Part shown: positions 18,150 through 26,936 of the stretch, piece after piece
How positions within the stretch are numbered: the stretch's first letter is position 1
How the letters are laid out: every line of letters begins with the position of its first letter
NCBI GenBank assembly: GCA_009773455.1
Contig: WSXU01000003.1
Span: forward strand, 190,834 to 254,833
Origin: Bacteroidota bacterium
GTDB taxonomy: Bacteria; Bacteroidota; Bacteroidia; Bacteroidales; Lentimicrobiaceae
Direction of reading: 5' to 3'
Length of the DNA: 64,000 nt
The notes under the pieces: generated by a model
Database searches by the model: none
Told to the model about the DNA's origin: nothing
What the model saw: the letters and a program-made list of their open reading frames with translations, nothing else
Translations under genes and position numbers: made by a program

Positions 18150-19190
18150 ATGCTTCACTATAATGGCTGGAGCTTCGGGAAAGTATTTGTAAAAACTATT
18201 CTCCAGGTTATTGGTAACTATATCCGGATTATAATTCAGTTGAAAAGGTCAGCTCCAATATGGCACCATCTGACGGAATATCTGTCATTCGGGAAATCGG
18301 AAAGAATAGCCATTGTTTCTGTTATTTTTCTGATTCTTGTTTTGATCTTCTTTCCGACATTATACAATCGTCTTTACCGTCCTGTCCAATTAAATGATCC
18401 TTTATTCGAAAAAGAGATCGCAGCCTTTCTTCACCAGGAGGTGAGTACAGTGGAAGCAGATCCCGGTAATTTTGATTATTCCAACCCCGACCATGAGGTG
18501 CTGCACAGGAATATCAGACCTTTTCTTTTCGATCCAAATACCCTTGACAAACAGGGTTGGATTAAAATGGGTTTTTCTGAAAAACAGGCATCCGGAATCA
18601 TAAAGTACCATGAAAAGGGTGGAAGATTCCGGAAAAAAGAAGACCTGAAGAAATTGTATGCTGTATCCGCAGAGGTTTTTAACATTCTGGAGCCTTTCAT
18701 TGTAATTGAAGAGAATAATCAGCTGCCTGGAAAAACAACATTGAGTGAACAAAAAGGAAATTTTACAACAAAAACATTGCCAGAGCGTTACAAAGCCGAA
18801 CTCAACAGTGCAGATTCATTGGAACTGGTTAAAGTTTATGGCATTGGTCCGGCAACTGCCAGAAGAATATTAAAATATCGCAAAAAGCTTGGAGGATTTG
18901 CCTCTGTTGATCAGTTGCGCGAAGTTTCCGGAATCGACAGCACCAGGTTTGTAATGATCAGTGAAGGTGTATTCACTGATCCCGATGTTATTGAGAAGAT
19001 TGAAATAAACAGGGCATCCATCAGTCAGCTCCGGCAGCATCCCTATATTGATTATTATATTGCAAAGGCAATTGTTGACAGCCGGATCAGAAAAGGGGCA
19101 TTCATAAGCCCTGAAGAATTGCTGGAAATTCCCCTGATCCATAAAGAACTTTTTGAAAAACTGAAACCATACATTTCAGTAAGCCAATAA
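18150..19190 (+). CDS. Membrane-anchored helix-hairpin-helix (ComEA-like) protein
   Basis: 346 residues. A membrane helix lies at about 51-70 (IAIVSVIFLILVLIFFPTLY). Three helix-hairpin-helix units follow: DKQGWIKMGFSEKQASGIIK (about 130-175), the best one at ADSLELVKVYGIGPATARRI with YRKKLGGFASVDQL (220-260), and NRASISQLRQHPYIDYYIAK (290-340). HhH pairs bind DNA without sequence preference; ComEA in natural transformation is the nearest model, but Bacteroidota homologues lack proven function. The first 50 residues before the helix are longer than usual, so the true start could lie further in. Confidence 0.8.
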   Translation: MLHYNGWSFGKVFVKTILQVIGNYIRIIIQLKRSAPIWHHLTEYLSFGKSERIAIVSVIFLILVLIFFPTLYNRLYRPVQLNDPLFEKEIAAFLHQEVSTVEADPGNFDYSNPDHEVLHRNIRPFLFDPNTLDKQGWIKMGFSEKQASGIIKYHEKGGRFRKKEDLKKLYAVSAEVFNILEPFIVIEENNQLPGKTTLSEQKGNFTTKTLPERYKAELNSADSLELVKVYGIGPATARRILKYRKKLGGFASVDQLREVSGIDSTRFVMISEGVFTDPDVIEKIEINRASISQLRQHPYIDYYIAKAIVDSRIRKGAFISPEELLEIPLIHKELFEKLKPYISVSQ

Positions 19191-19259
19191 TGTGCATTGA
19201 CATTCAGTGGATAATGGGTTGTGGTTCTTAATGCATCATGCTCATCCGGAAGATCAAGC

Positions 19260-20018
19260 TCATCCGGTAAAACCTTTCGGGGATTCTTTTTGATCACCTG
19301 TTGTATCTGTGGACTGTTGTTCAACAGCGGTGGAGGTGGAACTACTGCCAAACGGCATTGTTGTTTTATCCTCCTGTGCCCAGTAAGGAGTGGTGCCGGT
19401 TTCCTCTTCCTCAGCTTCATCTTCAGGCCATTCATATACTTTTTTCTGGGGCCCGCTGTTCCGGTAGACATAGGCAAGTAATACCCCTGCTATGATTCCC
19501 ATCAGGTGCGATTCCCACGAAATGTTCCTTTCAGGGAAAAAGTCGGGAAATATGCCCCAAACCATACTTCCATAGAGGAAAATGACCAGAAGGCTGAAAG
19601 CCATTAACCTGGGTTCACGGCGGATGATTCCGCTTACAAAGTGAAAGGCTGCAAGGGCATATACAACACCACTTGCTCCGATGTGATAGTGGTCGCCCCT
19701 CGCAAACAACCACACCCATAGTCCGGTAAGGAGCCAGGAATAGATGAATATTCGGATTGCTTCTTTTTTGTAATAATACATCAGTGCTGAACCAAGAACA
19801 AAAAGCGGGGCAGAATTGGCAGAAAGATGTGCCAGATCGGCATGAAGCAGGGGTGAAAACAGTATGCCCGGAAGTCCTTTTGCCTTCAAAGGGAGCAGGC
19901 CGAGAAAGGCAAAAGAAACACCTGACATCATTTCAGTCAGCTTGATAACCCACATTATGGCTACAATCAACGTAAAAACTGCTACTGAAACAGTAAGCCG
20001 TCGCTTATCATCCTGCAT
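19260..20018 (-). CDS. Rhomboid-family intramembrane serine protease
   Basis: 252 residues from the ATG at 20018 (MQDDKRRLTVSVAVF); the frame is open 14 codons further. Six membrane helices are visible. The rhomboid marks are HADLAHLSAN (His59, His64, Asn68), the nucleophile Ser116 in HIGASGVVYA, and His171 in SHLMGIIAGV, so the Ser-His dyad is intact. The C-terminal 60 residues are an acidic, Ser/Thr-rich cytoplasmic tail. Substrates cannot be predicted. It sits 88 bp after the DUF5777 gene on the same strand. Confidence 0.9.
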   Translation of the reverse strand: MQDDKRRLTVSVAVFTLIVAIMWVIKLTEMMSGVSFAFLGLLPLKAKGLPGILFSPLLHADLAHLSANSAPLFVLGSALMYYYKKEAIRIFIYSWLLTGLWVWLFARGDHYHIGASGVVYALAAFHFVSGIIRREPRLMAFSLLVIFLYGSMVWGIFPDFFPERNISWESHLMGIIAGVLLAYVYRNSGPQKKVYEWPEDEAEEEETGTTPYWAQEDKTTMPFGSSSTSTAVEQQSTDTTGDQKESPKGFTG

Positions 20019-20105
20019 GTTTTGATTTTTAATAAAAAAGATACAGGCAGAAAGGTACAAAAACCATTCCTGCCTGACAAATCACAATCTGTTTTATTAA
20101 GCGCT

Positions 20106-21005
20106 TTATCTGGGTTCCGGTGCAGCTGGTTTCCTGATGGTAAATACCCTGCTGATGTTAAACCCGAAATAGATGTCGCCATTTTGCCATTTCCCGGTTG
20201 TTTTGGTAATCAGGCCACGGTCAAACATGGGCTGGGCGTTTGAAAAATGCAGCTGAAAAACATGTCCCCCGGTTTCAATGTCAAATCCGACCGAAAGCGG
20301 ATTTTCGGAATTATCAGCTACGGATCCGGGCAAAATATAGAAATATTCAGCGTTAAAGCTGACCCTTTGGGTGATTTTGTACCGTCCGCCAATGCCGGCA
20401 GCATAGGTATCATTATCCTCTGATGCTGTGGCAACCAAATTCCTGTGAATAAATGTCGGAGTAATTTGCAAAGAAAAGCTATTACTGAATTTCCGGGCGA
20501 TCAGAACCTGGTTCACAAAAGACAATCTTGATGAAAAGTAATTCTTCCTTTCGGGATATTGCCATTTCATTGAATTGAGATCCATCGAAGTAAACAGGGT
20601 AAGCGTTATTGGCATATTTCTAGCTCCTTTTGATTGTCTGAGGACTTTTGCTTTCAGAAAACCATCATAGGTCTTTTCATAGGAGCTCCGGCCGACGCCA
20701 ACACTGAGGAAATTGGTCAGTCCATATTCAAGTCCGATCCTGATGGTAGAATTGTCAAGTCCGAAAAGCTCATATCCGCCTGAGTTGATTTTTCCAAAAT
20801 TATGGGAAATCATAAACAGGAGTACACCGTTGGCGGGATTTTCAACAGAATGACCACTGACTACCCTGGTTGTCTTGAAAGTAGCATAGGTGTAATCTGT
20901 AATGGGTTCTTCTTTTCCGAAAACATCCATAAGGTCCTGTGAAACTGAAACCAAAGGCATTGAGAAAATCAGAAAAAGAGAAAGGGGTATTGCTAATTTT
21001 TTCAT
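20106..21005 (-). CDS. DUF5777-family outer-membrane beta-barrel protein
   Basis: 299 residues from the ATG at 21005, with signal peptide MKKLAIPLSLFLIFSMPLVSVSQ. Alternating strands run to the C-terminus: TTRVVSGHSVENPANGVLLF, ISHNFGKINSGGYELFGLDN, GLEYGLTNFLSVGVGRSSYE. These are the hallmarks of DUF5777 barrels. It closes a five-gene minus-strand cluster with heme-motif lipoproteins; the 19-bp gap to the preceding gene points to one operon. A barrel plus surface or periplasmic hemes suggests a passage for electrons or a docking platform, which is inference. Confidence 0.85.
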   Translation of the reverse strand: MKKLAIPLSLFLIFSMPLVSVSQDLMDVFGKEEPITDYTYATFKTTRVVSGHSVENPANGVLLFMISHNFGKINSGGYELFGLDNSTIRIGLEYGLTNFLSVGVGRSSYEKTYDGFLKAKVLRQSKGARNMPITLTLFTSMDLNSMKWQYPERKNYFSSRLSFVNQVLIARKFSNSFSLQITPTFIHRNLVATASEDNDTYAAGIGGRYKITQRVSFNAEYFYILPGSVADNSENPLSVGFDIETGGHVFQLHFSNAQPMFDRGLITKTTGKWQNGDIYFGFNISRVFTIRKPAAPEPR

Positions 21006-21024
21006 TTGTCGCAGTTTGTGTTGC

Positions 21025-21429
21025 TTAATTCTGAGGTGCACCCTGATTAATCCAGGCATCAATTTTCAATAATTCACAAGTAGAAAGCTTGTTGCCACCC
21101 TTTGGCATTGGTGAAGCTCCGCTCTCATGGTTAATTGCCTTCCTGAAGGCTCCGCTGTTAATGGCAGTTTTCAGACCGTCGTAAGTGCTGGTTATCACAT
21201 TGCCCGAAGGGGATGCTTCGCTGTGACAGCTGTTGCAGTTCGATGCCAGCAAGGGTGCGACGTAACCACTGTAGGTAATACCGGTTGTATCGCATTGTCC
21301 GCCGGGTAATTCAGGATAAAGATATTCTTCACTGTCGTAATAGCAGGAAGATACCATCAATGAAATTACACTGAAAGCAACCATTTTAATAAGGTTACTT
21401 ATAATTCTGTCAGTTGTTGGGCGCTCCAT
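21025..21429 (-). CDS. Small lipoprotein with one CxxCH heme motif
   Basis: 134 residues from the ATG at 21429, overlapping the preceding gene by 20 bp; an ATG at 21384 is an alternative start. The signal peptide ends in a lipobox with Cys29 (SLMVSSC). One CNSCH heme-binding motif (Cys65, Cys68, His69) lies in a c-type-cytochrome domain ending PMPKGGNKLSTCELLKIDAWINQGAP. It corresponds to the second domain of the two larger lipoproteins of the cluster. Confidence 0.8.
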   Translation of the reverse strand: MERPTTDRIISNLIKMVAFSVISLMVSSCYYDSEEYLYPELPGGQCDTTGITYSGYVAPLLASNCNSCHSEASPSGNVITSTYDGLKTAINSGAFRKAINHESGASPMPKGGNKLSTCELLKIDAWINQGAPQN

Positions 21430-22114
21430 TGTCGATCCAGTTTTTAATTTGGGTGATATTGCAGTCAGTAAGCCTGATGCCATCTTTCGGCATCGGGGAA
21501 TATCCCGGAAGCCAGGCAACTGATCCGTAAAGGGAATTATTGTCAACTGCTGCCCTGATGGTAGTGTAGTCTTCAAGCCTTATTCCTCCCGAGGGTTCAT
21601 TGCCACTATGGCAACCCCTGCAGTTGGTTGAAATAAGCGGATAGATGTCAGCTGCAAATGTGAAGTTTTCCGGACTGCATGCTTCTGTACAGTAATTGTA
21701 CAAAGCTCCCTGATCAATCCATTTTGCTATAATGGCCTTTTGTTCAGACGTAAACTCAGCATAGGGTGAAGGGGGCATTTTGGATTCACCGTTTTTGGAA
21801 AGTACTTTATAAAGTCTGCTGCTCCCAGAGTTGCCTGGCTTAACCCCTCCTGTAATCTTTATCCGGTAATAATCGGTAAGAATTATTCCATTCTGGGCTG
21901 TTCCCATATCATGACAGCCTGCTTTGGCGCAGGATGATTTTATCAGTGGCAGGACACTGTTGATAAAATATACTGAATCCTGATCACAGGTATTCGACGG
22001 AGCCGGAAGGTCTGGATTTACCGGGAAATCAGAAAAATCAGTTTCATGTCTGCACTGAATGAAAACCAGGACAGACATGATAATTGCCAACGGCACAATA
22101 ACTCTCTTCAACAT
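21410..22114 (-). CDS. Two-domain heme-motif lipoprotein (PSCyt1-like)
   Basis: 234 residues with lipobox Cys21 (VLVFIQC). Domain 1 carries the uncommon motif CAKAGCH (Cys62, Cys67, His68, four residues between the cysteines) and a SKMPPSP methionine that could be the second heme ligand, then IIAKWIDQGA. Domain 2 carries CRGCH (Cys165, Cys168, His169) and PMPKDG. The repeats resemble planctomycete-type cytochrome domains. It is probably exported and tethered to a membrane by lipid; redox activity is inferred, not shown. Confidence 0.82.
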   Translation of the reverse strand: MLKRVIVPLAIIMSVLVFIQCRHETDFSDFPVNPDLPAPSNTCDQDSVYFINSVLPLIKSSCAKAGCHDMGTAQNGIILTDYYRIKITGGVKPGNSGSSRLYKVLSKNGESKMPPSPYAEFTSEQKAIIAKWIDQGALYNYCTEACSPENFTFAADIYPLISTNCRGCHSGNEPSGGIRLEDYTTIRAAVDNNSLYGSVAWLPGYSPMPKDGIRLTDCNITQIKNWIDNGAPNN

Positions 22115-22190
22115 TTTCGTTTATTTGATGCGGGTCGTAAGAGAAGCGAATTGTCTATGTTTTTATTTCCTGAATGCGGCAGAGCATCAG

Positions 22191-22985
22191 TTAGTTTATA
22201 ATCAGTTTCTCATTTATTGTGCCGTCAGGAGTTGTTAACCTGAGAATGTAATAACCCGGTTTAAGGTTATTCGAAATGCGAACCGATTGTCTGCCGGCAT
22301 TTAGTTCACCCTCGTAAAGTGTTTCCTGCTTCTGCCCGTTTAAATTATAGGCGTCGGCGATCACACGTCCGCTGGTATTGAGATTGATTTCAGCAAAGAT
22401 AAGCTTTCCGGCGGGATTCGGGTAAATCCGGGTGTTTGTTTTGACCGCATTTTCGATACCAACACTGAAATTTTCGTTCAGAACCAGCGAGGACAGTCCT
22501 ACATTTGGCTGACTGATAACCCTGGCGATATACATGGTAACAGTACCAGTGCCGGGGGCCGGTGCTGTCCACTGAAAATTCCAGGTTTTGGTTGCAGCGG
22601 TGCTTGCCTGTGAATGGGTGATGTACTTGCCGTTCCCGTTAAGCAAAGTTCCCGAACCTGCAATGAGTGTTCCAAGTTGGGTGCCGGCAACATTCTGTGG
22701 CGAAGCCTGAAATCCTTTACGGCCGTTTCCGGTCAGGGTCACGGTAAAATTATAAGTGGAACCGGCCACATAGCCGGTTTCAGGTACATCAGAAGTAAGA
22801 ACTCCTGTAACATTGGTAGCTGTTCCTCCGTGGCAAATGGTGCAGTTTTTTGCATCACCGGGCGATCCGGTATGGCCTGCTGGGGCTCCGGTAGGGTATT
22901 TAAGGCCGGTGTCACCAGAGAACGACTGGGTTAATGAAACAATGGCCAATAACAATGGGATTGCTATAAAGTAACGGGCTTTCAT
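22191..22985 (-). CDS. T9SS-sorted protein with CxxCH and reeler/choice-anchor-like domain
   Basis: 264 residues from the ATG at 22985, with signal peptide MKARYFIAIPLLLAIVSLTQ. A single CTICH motif (Cys48, Cys51, His52) follows the segment PTGAPAGHTGSPGDAKN. Residues 60-175 form a beta-sandwich like reeler domains (YVAGSTYNFTVTLTG, GTGTVTMYIARV). The last about 75 residues (RIYPNPAGKLI ... GYYILRLTTPDG) are a type A T9SS sorting domain, so the protein is probably released or anchored on the cell surface. That makes it the outermost heme-motif protein of the cluster. Confidence 0.85.
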   Translation of the reverse strand: MKARYFIAIPLLLAIVSLTQSFSGDTGLKYPTGAPAGHTGSPGDAKNCTICHGGTATNVTGVLTSDVPETGYVAGSTYNFTVTLTGNGRKGFQASPQNVAGTQLGTLIAGSGTLLNGNGKYITHSQASTAATKTWNFQWTAPAPGTGTVTMYIARVISQPNVGLSSLVLNENFSVGIENAVKTNTRIYPNPAGKLIFAEINLNTSGRVIADAYNLNGQKQETLYEGELNAGRQSVRISNNLKPGYYILRLTTPDGTINEKLIIN

Positions 22986-23083
22986 GGGTTTGTGTATTGG
23001 TGATTTATTAATATTATCTTGTCTGTGAGCCGTTTTCCTGATGAATGGAAAAGTTAACAAAGGTTTGGCACTTCAACGGAACA

Positions 23084-23815
23084 TCAGTTGTTGGGAGAAC
23101 CATCTGCTATCCATTTTCTGATCTGGATAATTGTACAATCGGGCAATTTATTTCCACCCTTTGGCATAGGGCTGTATCCCTGCTGGTGACTCACGGCTCC
23201 GAAAAGGCTGCCATTGTCGGCAGCTGACTTAACCGATGAATAATCATCAAGCCTGACTCCTCCTGAAGATGAAAATGCATTGTGACATCCTTTGCAATTG
23301 TTTTCTATAACAGGCTTTACAGCACCTGAATAAGTAAAATTGCTGGTATCGCAACCGGCATCGCAGTAATTGTTACGGGCACCCTGTTCTATCCATTTCC
23401 GGATCAGCAGAATCTGGTCGGTCGACAGTGCACTTGCCGGTGGCGGTGGCATTCTTTCATCGGTTTCACTTTCGGTAATGGCTTCATATAGCTTGCTGCT
23501 TCCCGGATTGCCCGGAATAATTTCAGCGGTATTCATAACCGACTGATAGGAAGTGAGAATAACACCTTCCTGGGCAGTTGAGCCATCATGACAGCCTGAC
23601 ATTCCGCAACTGGAGATCAGCAATGGCAACACATCGTTACGGAAATAAACCGTATCCGGATCGCATGATAAACCGTCGGGGATGGTGTCAATGGGGGGAA
23701 TTGGGTCTACAATGACGATTTCTTCAGGTTCATGTTTGCAGGAAATGAGAACGATCAGAAATGGTAAAAACAGGATCAATACTGTTTTGAAAAGTAATGC
23801 TGATTTAAATTTCAT
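23084..23815 (-). CDS. Two-domain heme-motif lipoprotein (PSCyt1-like), first gene of cluster
   Basis: 243 residues, lipobox Cys26 (IVLISC). Domain 1 has CGMSGCH (Cys70, Cys75, His76) and RMPPPPASALSTDQ; domain 2 has CKGCH (Cys174, Cys177, His178) and PMPKGGNKLPDC. It is clearly a paralogue of the protein encoded at 21410-22114, with the same order of motifs and the same C-terminal DNG-SPNN/GAPNN ending. It is the first gene of the cluster and diverges from the S41 protease gene. No consensus promoter was found in front of it. Confidence 0.82.
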   Translation of the reverse strand: MKFKSALLFKTVLILFLPFLIVLISCKHEPEEIVIVDPIPPIDTIPDGLSCDPDTVYFRNDVLPLLISSCGMSGCHDGSTAQEGVILTSYQSVMNTAEIIPGNPGSSKLYEAITESETDERMPPPPASALSTDQILLIRKWIEQGARNNYCDAGCDTSNFTYSGAVKPVIENNCKGCHNAFSSSGGVRLDDYSSVKSAADNGSLFGAVSHQQGYSPMPKGGNKLPDCTIIQIRKWIADGSPNN

Positions 23816-23936
23816 ATTCGTTAAGGTGAACGAGTCGGTTGAGTGTTTCCCGGAAATTTGAATGACAATGTAATGTGTGACAGTTTTAAACCAAAACGGA
23901 ATAATAATTGTTCATAATGCGACGGCATTTTATCAC

Positions 23937-23944
23937 TAACTTTG
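23937..23944 (+). promoter_or_regulatory. Candidate -7 element of the S41 protease gene
   Basis: TAACTTTG fits TAnnTTTG and lies 39 bp before the start codon at 23984. A TTG at 23908-23910 is too far upstream for a standard -33 box. Confidence 0.4.
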
Positions 23945-23983
23945 TACAATAAATCTACCAGATCTCTTTCCAATCCCTTTTCT

Positions 23984-25606
23984 ATGAACACTTCATTCAG
24001 AAAATTCAATTTTTTATCTTTCTTCGGGCTGTTTCTTTTTTCCTTTTTTTGTGTTGCTGATGTGAATGCACAGCAGCGTAGCGATTCAAAGGCTACAGTG
24101 CAGAAATTTGCCTCTCTGCTTCAGATGATCAACTATTATTATGTTGATTCTACCAATGGGGCCAAACTGACCGAAGATGCTGTGATTGCCATGCTAAAGG
24201 ACCTTGATCCACATTCCGTTTACATTTCGAAAGATGAGGTTCAGAGAGCGAACGAGCCGTTGCAGGGCAACTTTGAAGGGGTTGGCATCCAGTTTCAGAT
24301 CTTCAGGGACACCATCCTCGTTATTGCAGCTGTCCCCGGCGGGCCATCCGACAAACTCGGAATAATGGCCGGAGATAAAATTATAACAATCAACAATGAA
24401 GATGCTTTTGGCTCAAAGCTGACCAATAGTTTTGTTATGGAGCGGTTGCGTGGTGCCAAGGGCACAAAGGTGAAAATTGAAATTTTCCGCCGTGGGACCA
24501 AAGGTCTGATCGAATATACCATTGTCAGGGACAAGATTCCCTTGAACAGCATCGATGCAACCTATATGCTCACTGAAGATATAGGATATATCAAGCTGAC
24601 CCGCTTTGCCAGAACATCACTTTCTGAAGTGAAGGAATCGGTCACCAGATTGAAATCCAAAGGAATGAAAAGCCTGATTCTGGACCTTCGGAACAACTCC
24701 GGCGGGTTTTTGGATGTTGCGATTGACCTTTCCGATGAATTCCTCCCATCTGAAAAACTGATTGTTTATACCCAGGGACTGAGAAGCCCCCGCATGGATT
24801 TCAAGGCTACCTCACGGGGCGGATTTGAGAAAGGTAAACTCATCGTAATGGTGAATGAAGGCAGTGCTTCGGCAAGCGAAATTGTTGCAGGAGCAATCCA
24901 GGATTGGGACCGCGGGCTGGTTGTGGGTCGCAGATCATTCGGCAAGGGGTTGGTTCAACGTCCTTTCGAACTACCCGACAGCTCGGTGGTCAGACTGACA
25001 ACGGCGAGATATTATACCCCTTCGGGACGGTGCATCCAGAAATCCTACGAAGAGGGAATAGATGACTATTATGATGATCTGACCAAGAGGTTTGAACACG
25101 GTGAGTTCGTTTCTGCCGACAGCATCCGTTTCCCTGATTCATTAAAGTACTATACCCCTTCAAGGAGGGTTGTTTATGGTGGCGGAGGAATTATGCCCGA
25201 TGTTTTTGTTCCCCTCGACACAACGGCCACTTCAAAGTATTATACTGACATTCTGCGCAAAGGACTAATGAATGACTTCGTCATCGGCTATATGGAGAAA
25301 AACAGGGACGTTCTCAGGAGCCAGTATCCAGATATCAATACATTCCGTACCGGATTTACAGTTGATGATAAGTTTCTTACTGAATTTACCGATTTTGCAG
25401 CAACCCGGGAGGTTCCCACTGATCAGGAAGGAATCGAAAAATCAGGCAGCGAAATCAGGCATGTTCTGAAGGGTTTAATTGCCCGGAATATGTTTGATGT
25501 CAGTGCATATTTTGAAGTAATCAGCCCCATCGACCATGAATTGATGCGCGCTGTGGAAGTTATGCATGAAGATAATCTTTTCAGGAAGCTGAGTATTGCC
25601 ATGTAA
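23984..25606 (+). CDS. S41-family C-terminal processing protease
   Basis: 540 residues from the ATG at 23984; signal peptide ends near FFCVADVNAQ. A PDZ domain (about 85-165) contains GNFEGVGIQFQ and KLGIMAGDKIITIN. The S41 core has the catalytic Ser296 in GSASASEIVAGA and Lys321 in SFGKGLVQ, 25 residues apart as in CtpA/Prc. It acts in the periplasm, trimming or degrading proteins from the C-terminus. The last 150 residues are helical, as in Bacteroidota homologues. Confidence 0.95.
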   Translation: MNTSFRKFNFLSFFGLFLFSFFCVADVNAQQRSDSKATVQKFASLLQMINYYYVDSTNGAKLTEDAVIAMLKDLDPHSVYISKDEVQRANEPLQGNFEGVGIQFQIFRDTILVIAAVPGGPSDKLGIMAGDKIITINNEDAFGSKLTNSFVMERLRGAKGTKVKIEIFRRGTKGLIEYTIVRDKIPLNSIDATYMLTEDIGYIKLTRFARTSLSEVKESVTRLKSKGMKSLILDLRNNSGGFLDVAIDLSDEFLPSEKLIVYTQGLRSPRMDFKATSRGGFEKGKLIVMVNEGSASASEIVAGAIQDWDRGLVVGRRSFGKGLVQRPFELPDSSVVRLTTARYYTPSGRCIQKSYEEGIDDYYDDLTKRFEHGEFVSADSIRFPDSLKYYTPSRRVVYGGGGIMPDVFVPLDTTATSKYYTDILRKGLMNDFVIGYMEKNRDVLRSQYPDINTFRTGFTVDDKFLTEFTDFAATREVPTDQEGIEKSGSEIRHVLKGLIARNMFDVSAYFEVISPIDHELMRAVEVMHEDNLFRKLSIAM

Positions 25607-25627
25607 CCAATGATCTTATTATTGCCG

Positions 25628-25662
25628 AATCCGCATTATCACCGATGATGCGGATTTTTTTA
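25628..25662 (+). terminator. Intrinsic terminator of the S41 protease gene
   Basis: AATCCGCAT (25628-25636) pairs with ATGCGGATT (25648-25656), followed by a T-run. The rest of the gap to 25913 shows nothing else recognisable. Confidence 0.85.
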
Positions 25663-25913
25663 CTAAAAATCCAGTCCTGCCAAAGTAATTGAACCCGGAA
25701 CAAACTTATCCTGAAGATTGCATCAGAGCATTATTGTTTTTATCATGAAGTGATGGCTTTGTAAAGGAGTTGATTCCCGGCAGCTGCAAGCTATTCATTT
25801 TATAAAAAAAACATTGCATTGTTAGGTAGTTTGAAATCTATCTTTAAATTTGTTATTCCAAACTTTCTTTCCGGTTAACCATTCAAACAAAGCATTTTCC
25901 AGAAACCTGCCCT

Positions 25914-26900
25914 ATGACAAACATCGAAACTACTTACATGGGTTTAAAGCTTTGCAGTCCTTTAATTATCGGTAGCTCAGGACTGACCAATTCAATCAGC
26001 AACATCATTGAATTTGAAAAAAGAGGGGCAGGAGCGGTTGTTCTGAAATCCTTGTTCGAGGAGCAGATTAAGTTTGAAATTGCAAGTACGGGTTCAACCG
26101 AGAATAGTCCGAATTATTACCCTGAGGCATTTGATTATATCTCAAATTATAGCCGCGAGAACAGTGTTTCAGCTTACCTTTCATTAATCAGGGATGCAAA
26201 GAATGCAGTGAAGATACCGGTTATCGCAAGCATCAACTGTATTACAGCAGAGGAATGGACGAGTTTTGCCCGTAAAATTGAAGAGGCAGGTGCCGATGCC
26301 CTTGAACTCAATGTTTTCATTTTACCCAGTGATCCGGCCATGAGTGCCGATCAGAACGAAAAGCTTTATTTCAATATTCTGGAAGAGGTTAAGAAGCAGG
26401 TTAAAATTCCGGTAGCTCTTAAAATCAGCTATTATTTTTCAGGTCTGGCCAAAATGGCACTGAAGCTTTCGTGGGCAGGTGCAAATGGTATCGTGCTGTT
26501 TAACAGGTTTTACTCACCGGATATTAACATCGAAACCATGAAGGTGGTTCCTTCAAATGTTTTCAGTACACCTGAGGAGATAACCACCTCGCTGCGTTGG
26601 GTTGCCATGCTCAGCGACCGGCTGTACTGCGATGTCTGTGCTTCAACAGGCGTGCATGACAGCGAAGGACTGATCAAACAGTTGCTGGCAGGAGCGAAGG
26701 CAGTGCAGATCGCCTCCACGCTTTATAAAAACGGATTTGACCGTATTGATGAAATGAATAGCGGATTGAAAATATGGATGGACAAGCATGGTTTTTCAGC
26801 AACCGAGGAATTTATCGGTAAAATGAGTTTCAGGAAAGCAGAGAATCCTGCAGCCTATGAACGTGTCCAGTTTATGAAGTACTTTGCTGGAATAGAATAG
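25914..26900 (+). CDS. Dihydroorotate dehydrogenase-like flavoprotein
   Basis: 328 residues with a PyrD-type FMN TIM barrel: TYMGLKLCSPLIIGSSGLT at the start, KIPVIASINCITAEEWTSFA, GADALELNVF, IPVALKISYYF, NGIVLFNRFY, and the phosphate-binding end VHDSEGLIKQLLAGAKAVQIAS. Bacteroidota carry this paralogue beside true PyrD and its substrate is not settled; a thymine/uracil or orotate-type pyrimidine is only a guess. Single gene, converging with the BaiN-like gene after 36 bp. Confidence 0.85.
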   Translation: MTNIETTYMGLKLCSPLIIGSSGLTNSISNIIEFEKRGAGAVVLKSLFEEQIKFEIASTGSTENSPNYYPEAFDYISNYSRENSVSAYLSLIRDAKNAVKIPVIASINCITAEEWTSFARKIEEAGADALELNVFILPSDPAMSADQNEKLYFNILEEVKKQVKIPVALKISYYFSGLAKMALKLSWAGANGIVLFNRFYSPDINIETMKVVPSNVFSTPEEITTSLRWVAMLSDRLYCDVCASTGVHDSEGLIKQLLAGAKAVQIASTLYKNGFDRIDEMNSGLKIWMDKHGFSATEEFIGKMSFRKAENPAAYERVQFMKYFAGIE

Positions 26901-26936
26901 GTTGCTTCCTTTGCATTTCCCGCCAGACCAGCGGAC

